NCBI RefSeq assembly: GCF_000222705.1
Contig: NZ_AFUB01000033.1
Coordinates: 30,796 to 94,795, forward strand
DNA: 64,000 nucleotides
Origin: Streptococcus mitis bv. 2 str. SK95
GTDB taxonomy: Bacteria; Bacillota; Bacilli; Lactobacillales; Streptococcaceae
Direction: 5' to 3'
Shown: positions 61,941 to 64,000 of the stretch, piece after piece
Position numbering within the stretch: the first letter of the stretch is position 1
How the letters are laid out: each line of letters opens with the position of its first letter
Notes under the pieces: model-generated
Seen by the model: the letters and a program-made list of their open reading frames with translations, nothing else
What the model was told of the DNA's origin: nothing
The model's database searches: none
Made by a program: the position numbers and the translations under genes

Positions 61941-62645
61941 TTACAGGTGGATAGCTTTCGAGGCATTCTTTTTATATGCCGTGCTATGTACCAAAGAAAC
62001 CCCATAGCAGTGATTTTCGTGTCCAAGCATGACCAATGGAAGTGCAAAAACTTTAACAGCATATAAAAGCAGCCAAAACATAAAGACTTCAGCATTTATA
62101 TTCACCAAATTTTTACTAAACATCTCATACAAGAACCATGCATTTAAAGCCATATTGAAGAGACTTGCTAACGTTGCTGAAACTATATTGGTTTTTAATT
62201 TTGGATGATAACATTTAGCCACATATAAGGCCAATATTGGAATATTATAAAGGCAAATCGGCTGATAATTTTCTCTATAAATAACCAGCGTCTTACGATT
62301 ATAGAACAGGAAACCATGAGGTCCACGATGATATTCATTTATCCAGACATGGCTAAGACCTCTAATCGCATTCCAATCTACAAATAAATCAATTTTTCTT
62401 AGATAAATCCCAGTTTTATGGATTAAACACTTCCATTTGAACATGAAAGATAAAAGAAAAGTAAGGAGCAAAACCGCAACTGTAACAATCTTCAACTCCT
62501 CTTGCCCGATAGTCAAGGATAGGTTAAAAAAGCGAATTTGCGCTTTTTTTGCATCTAAGATCATTGAAATCACAGTTAGAAATACTAGAAAGATAAATAG
62601 TATAAATCTATAAAAAATACTGTGAAATTTTACTCCATTTTTCAT
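61941..62645 (-). CDS. Hypothetical membrane protein
   Basis: 234 residues with four to five membrane segments (about 10-30, 50-70, 150-165, 175-195, 200-215) and a cytoplasmic or external loop of about 80 residues that includes IDLFVDWNAIRGLSHVWINEYHRGPHGF. That tryptophan-and-FLFYNRKTLVIYR stretch looks like a small PH-like fold, as in some bacterial membrane proteins, but I do not recognise a family. No strong ribosome site is seen before ATG 62645. It is alone between birA and a decayed IS, with no operon partner. Confidence 0.6.
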   Translation of the reverse strand: MKNGVKFHSIFYRFILFIFLVFLTVISMILDAKKAQIRFFNLSLTIGQEELKIVTVAVLLLTFLLSFMFKWKCLIHKTGIYLRKIDLFVDWNAIRGLSHVWINEYHRGPHGFLFYNRKTLVIYRENYQPICLYNIPILALYVAKCYHPKLKTNIVSATLASLFNMALNAWFLYEMFSKNLVNINAEVFMFWLLLYAVKVFALPLVMLGHENHCYGVSLVHSTAYKKNASKAIHL

Positions 62646-62752
62646 CTCGATTATCCCCAGCCACTTAAAGTCCCTAACCTTAGTATACCACTAAATCTAG
62701 TCTATTTATGATTTTTTCTAGTATGAAAGTTAGTGAAATGGCATTAGATAAT

Positions 62753-63558
62753 AGAGCTCTATAATTCTGTAGTGAGTAAAACCACTATGGAGATGCCTAG
62801 AAAAAAGGCCCAAAAGATCTATAATGAAAAGCGACCAAACCATCACTAGAAAGAATCTTATGAAACCATTACATTTTATCACAAACCTACTAGACATTAA
62901 AGACCCTAACATCAAGAGTGTGGATATTTTCAATATGGATACCCACAAGGAAATCACTGAAGAAATATGATTTTCAAAAGAACTAAAATCCCTTATCTAG
63001 AATGTGCGGGATACAAAATTCTAATTCGTCTAAGGAAACGGCGCTTCCGATGTAAAGTCTGTAAAAAAATGGCAGTCGCAGAGACTCCCTTAGTCAAGAA
63101 AAACCACCAAATCGCTCAAAAATTAATCGAGAAAGTCCCTATGACGGTCATCGCTGAAAGCTTGGCTATCTCCACAGACCTGAAGAAACACTATAATCTC
63201 TATCAGCTCTTGCTTTTTAACTTTCAGAACAAGGAGGCAGAGAATTTTTTCGAACTCATTGAAAATAATCTCAAGCTGGTTCATCCTCTTTTTCAGACTG
63301 TCTTTAAAACCTTCCTCAAGGATAAAGAGAAGATTGTCAACGCCCTTCAGTTACCTTATTCCAACGCAAAATTGGAAGCGACTAATAATCTCATTAAACT
63401 CATCAAACGAAATGCCTTTGGTTTTCGGAACTTTGAAAACTTCAAAAAAAGGATTTTCATCGCTCTCAACATCAAAAAAGAAAGGACGAAATTCGTCCTT
63501 TCTCGATCTTAGCTTTTCTTCAACCCACTAGAGTTGATAAAGATTCTCAAATTGTATC
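62753..63558 (+). mobile_element. Decayed ISL3-family insertion sequence
   Basis: The left end (GAGCTCTATAATTCTGTAGTG, in part) and the right end (CACTAGAGTTGATAAAGATTC) are degenerate inverted repeats sharing TAGTG and flanking bases. Between them is a broken ISL3 transposase. The element is about 800 bp, so shorter than full ISL3 elements of roughly 1.4 kb. It lies directly beside the tRNA cluster. Boundaries are approximate. The 62646-62752 flank holds nothing recognisable. Confidence 0.65.
62860..63512 (+). pseudogene. ISL3-family transposase remnant
   Basis: The start MKPLHFITNLLDIKDPNIKSVDIF is a typical ISL3 N-terminus and meets a TGA at about 62968. A second frame from 62967 continues with the zinc-ribbon part (IRLRKRRFRCKVCKKM). 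It then jumps at ISTDLKK to the C-terminal region (LPYSNAKLEATNNLIKLIKRNAFGFRNFENFKKRI). The central catalytic part with the first two DDE acids is missing. Hence at least two deletions and a frameshift, with no active transposase. Confidence 0.88.
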
Positions 63559-63561
63559 ACG

Positions 63562-63647
63562 GAGAATGGGGGATTCGAACCCCCGCGCCAGTTACCCGAC
63601 CTAACGATTTAGCAAACCGTCCTCTTCAGCCTCTTGAGTAATTCTCC
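63562..63647 (-). tRNA. tRNA-Ser (GCT anticodon), copy 1
   Basis: Acceptor arms GGAGAAT and ATTCTCC close the cloverleaf. The anticodon loop reads TTTGCTAAA, giving anticodon GCT (serine, AGC/AGT codons). A long variable arm and GGTTCGAATCC T-loop are as expected for serine tRNA. No CCA is encoded. End positions may be off by one base. Confidence 0.93.
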
Positions 63648-63714
63648 AAAATATTTAATTAATAGGTATAAGTTGATTTAAACTCCTACACTCGCTTTAT
63701 AGCTCTCTGTATAC

Positions 63715-63801
63715 GGAGAATGGGGGATTCGAACCCCCGCGCCAGTTACCCGACCTAACGATTTAGCAAACCGTCCTCTTCAGCCTCTTGAGTAATTCTC
63801 C
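63715..63801 (-). tRNA. tRNA-Ser (GCT anticodon), copy 2
   Basis: A second copy matching copy 1 across acceptor, anticodon, variable arm and T-loop. The copies are separated by 67 bases of unrelated sequence, suggesting a tandem duplication of the gene alone. Confidence 0.93.
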
Positions 63802-63807
63802 TATTAA

Positions 63808-63881
<74 letters not shown>

Positions 63882-63915
63882 AAGTTAAAAACTTGGTAAT
63901 TTGAACAAAGTTCAA

Positions 63916-63986
63916 AGCGGGTGACGAGAATCGAACTCGCGACAACAGCTTGGAAGGCTGTAGTTTTACCACTAAACTACACCCGC
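63916..63986 (-). tRNA. tRNA-Gly (TCC anticodon)
   Basis: GCGGGTG and CACCCGC form the acceptor. The anticodon loop CTTCCAA gives TCC, glycine. Its 71-nt length and short variable arm are typical. It is the first gene of this minus-strand tRNA run; whether more genes lie beyond 64000 is not visible. Confidence 0.95.
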
Positions 63987-64000
63987 ATAACCATTATAAA

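Noticed and set aside
62730-62957. 75-codon minus-strand open frame over the ISL3 left end
   Set aside because: It crosses the IS boundary and the opposite strand of the transposase start, and the sequence is low-complexity hydrophobic.

Overview
The window is a low-GC Firmicutes chromosome of the Streptococcus mitis group (S. mitis, S. oralis, S. pseudopneumoniae or S. pneumoniae). The evidence is a run of genes typical of that group: spxB, zmpB, a CbpL-like choline-binding protein, the cop operon with cupA, the raffinose operon with tacL, DivIB-MurG-MurD, and a proWX-type choline/betaine transporter. The local blocks follow pneumococcal gene order, but blocks that I remember as distant in pneumococcal genomes lie together here. 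A mitis/oralis-type relative is therefore more likely than a standard pneumococcus. Most genes are on the minus strand.

Layout. 1-2.3 kb: a small accessory cluster of immunity-like proteins (ankyrin, SUKH-like and one unrecognised), of which two genes are broken at homopolymers. 2.5-9.2 kb: housekeeping operon miaA-hflX-unknown-rnz-SDR, a DUF3042 gene, thyA and glk. 9.3-20 kb: cell-surface region with a frameshifted cbpL-like gene, a fused pabB-pabC gene, and the giant zinc metalloprotease zmpB with fourteen 81-bp repeats, preceded by a TIGR01440-family gene. 20.2-25.1 kb: a TipAS-type MerR regulator, an SNF-family transporter behind an attenuator-like leader, manA and a GH1 glycosidase. 25.3-33.6 kb: small membrane and VOC genes, spxB (peroxide production), the copper operon copY-cupA-copA, and pyrF-pyrE behind a PyrR-type attenuator. 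33.6-37.2 kb: divIB, murG, murD.

37.2-47.1 kb: ABC ATPase remnant with an inverted repeat, a thioesterase, galK-HAD-galT with divergent galR, a fused MacB-like ABC transporter, and czcD with a divergent TetR regulator. 47.2-51.7 kb: MarR-SnoaL-dehydrogenase-proV-proWX operon. 51.8-61.8 kb: tacL, gtfA, rafG, rafF, rafE, aga and divergent rafR, followed by a frameshifted birA. 61.9-64 kb: an orphan membrane protein, a decayed ISL3-family element and four tRNA genes (two Ser-GCT, Ile-GAT, Gly-TCC).

How the genes fit together. Choline or betaine import (proV-proWX), lipoteichoic acid ligation (tacL) and a choline-binding surface protein (cbpL) all concern the choline-decorated teichoic acids of this group. 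Galactose and raffinose genes carry cre-like sites suggesting CcpA control. SpxB makes peroxide next to copper-detoxifying genes. Four genes (the left-edge fragment, the ankyrin gene, cbpL and birA) are each put out of frame by one base in a homopolymer. This is either assembly error or slippage, and it is the main quality question for this window.
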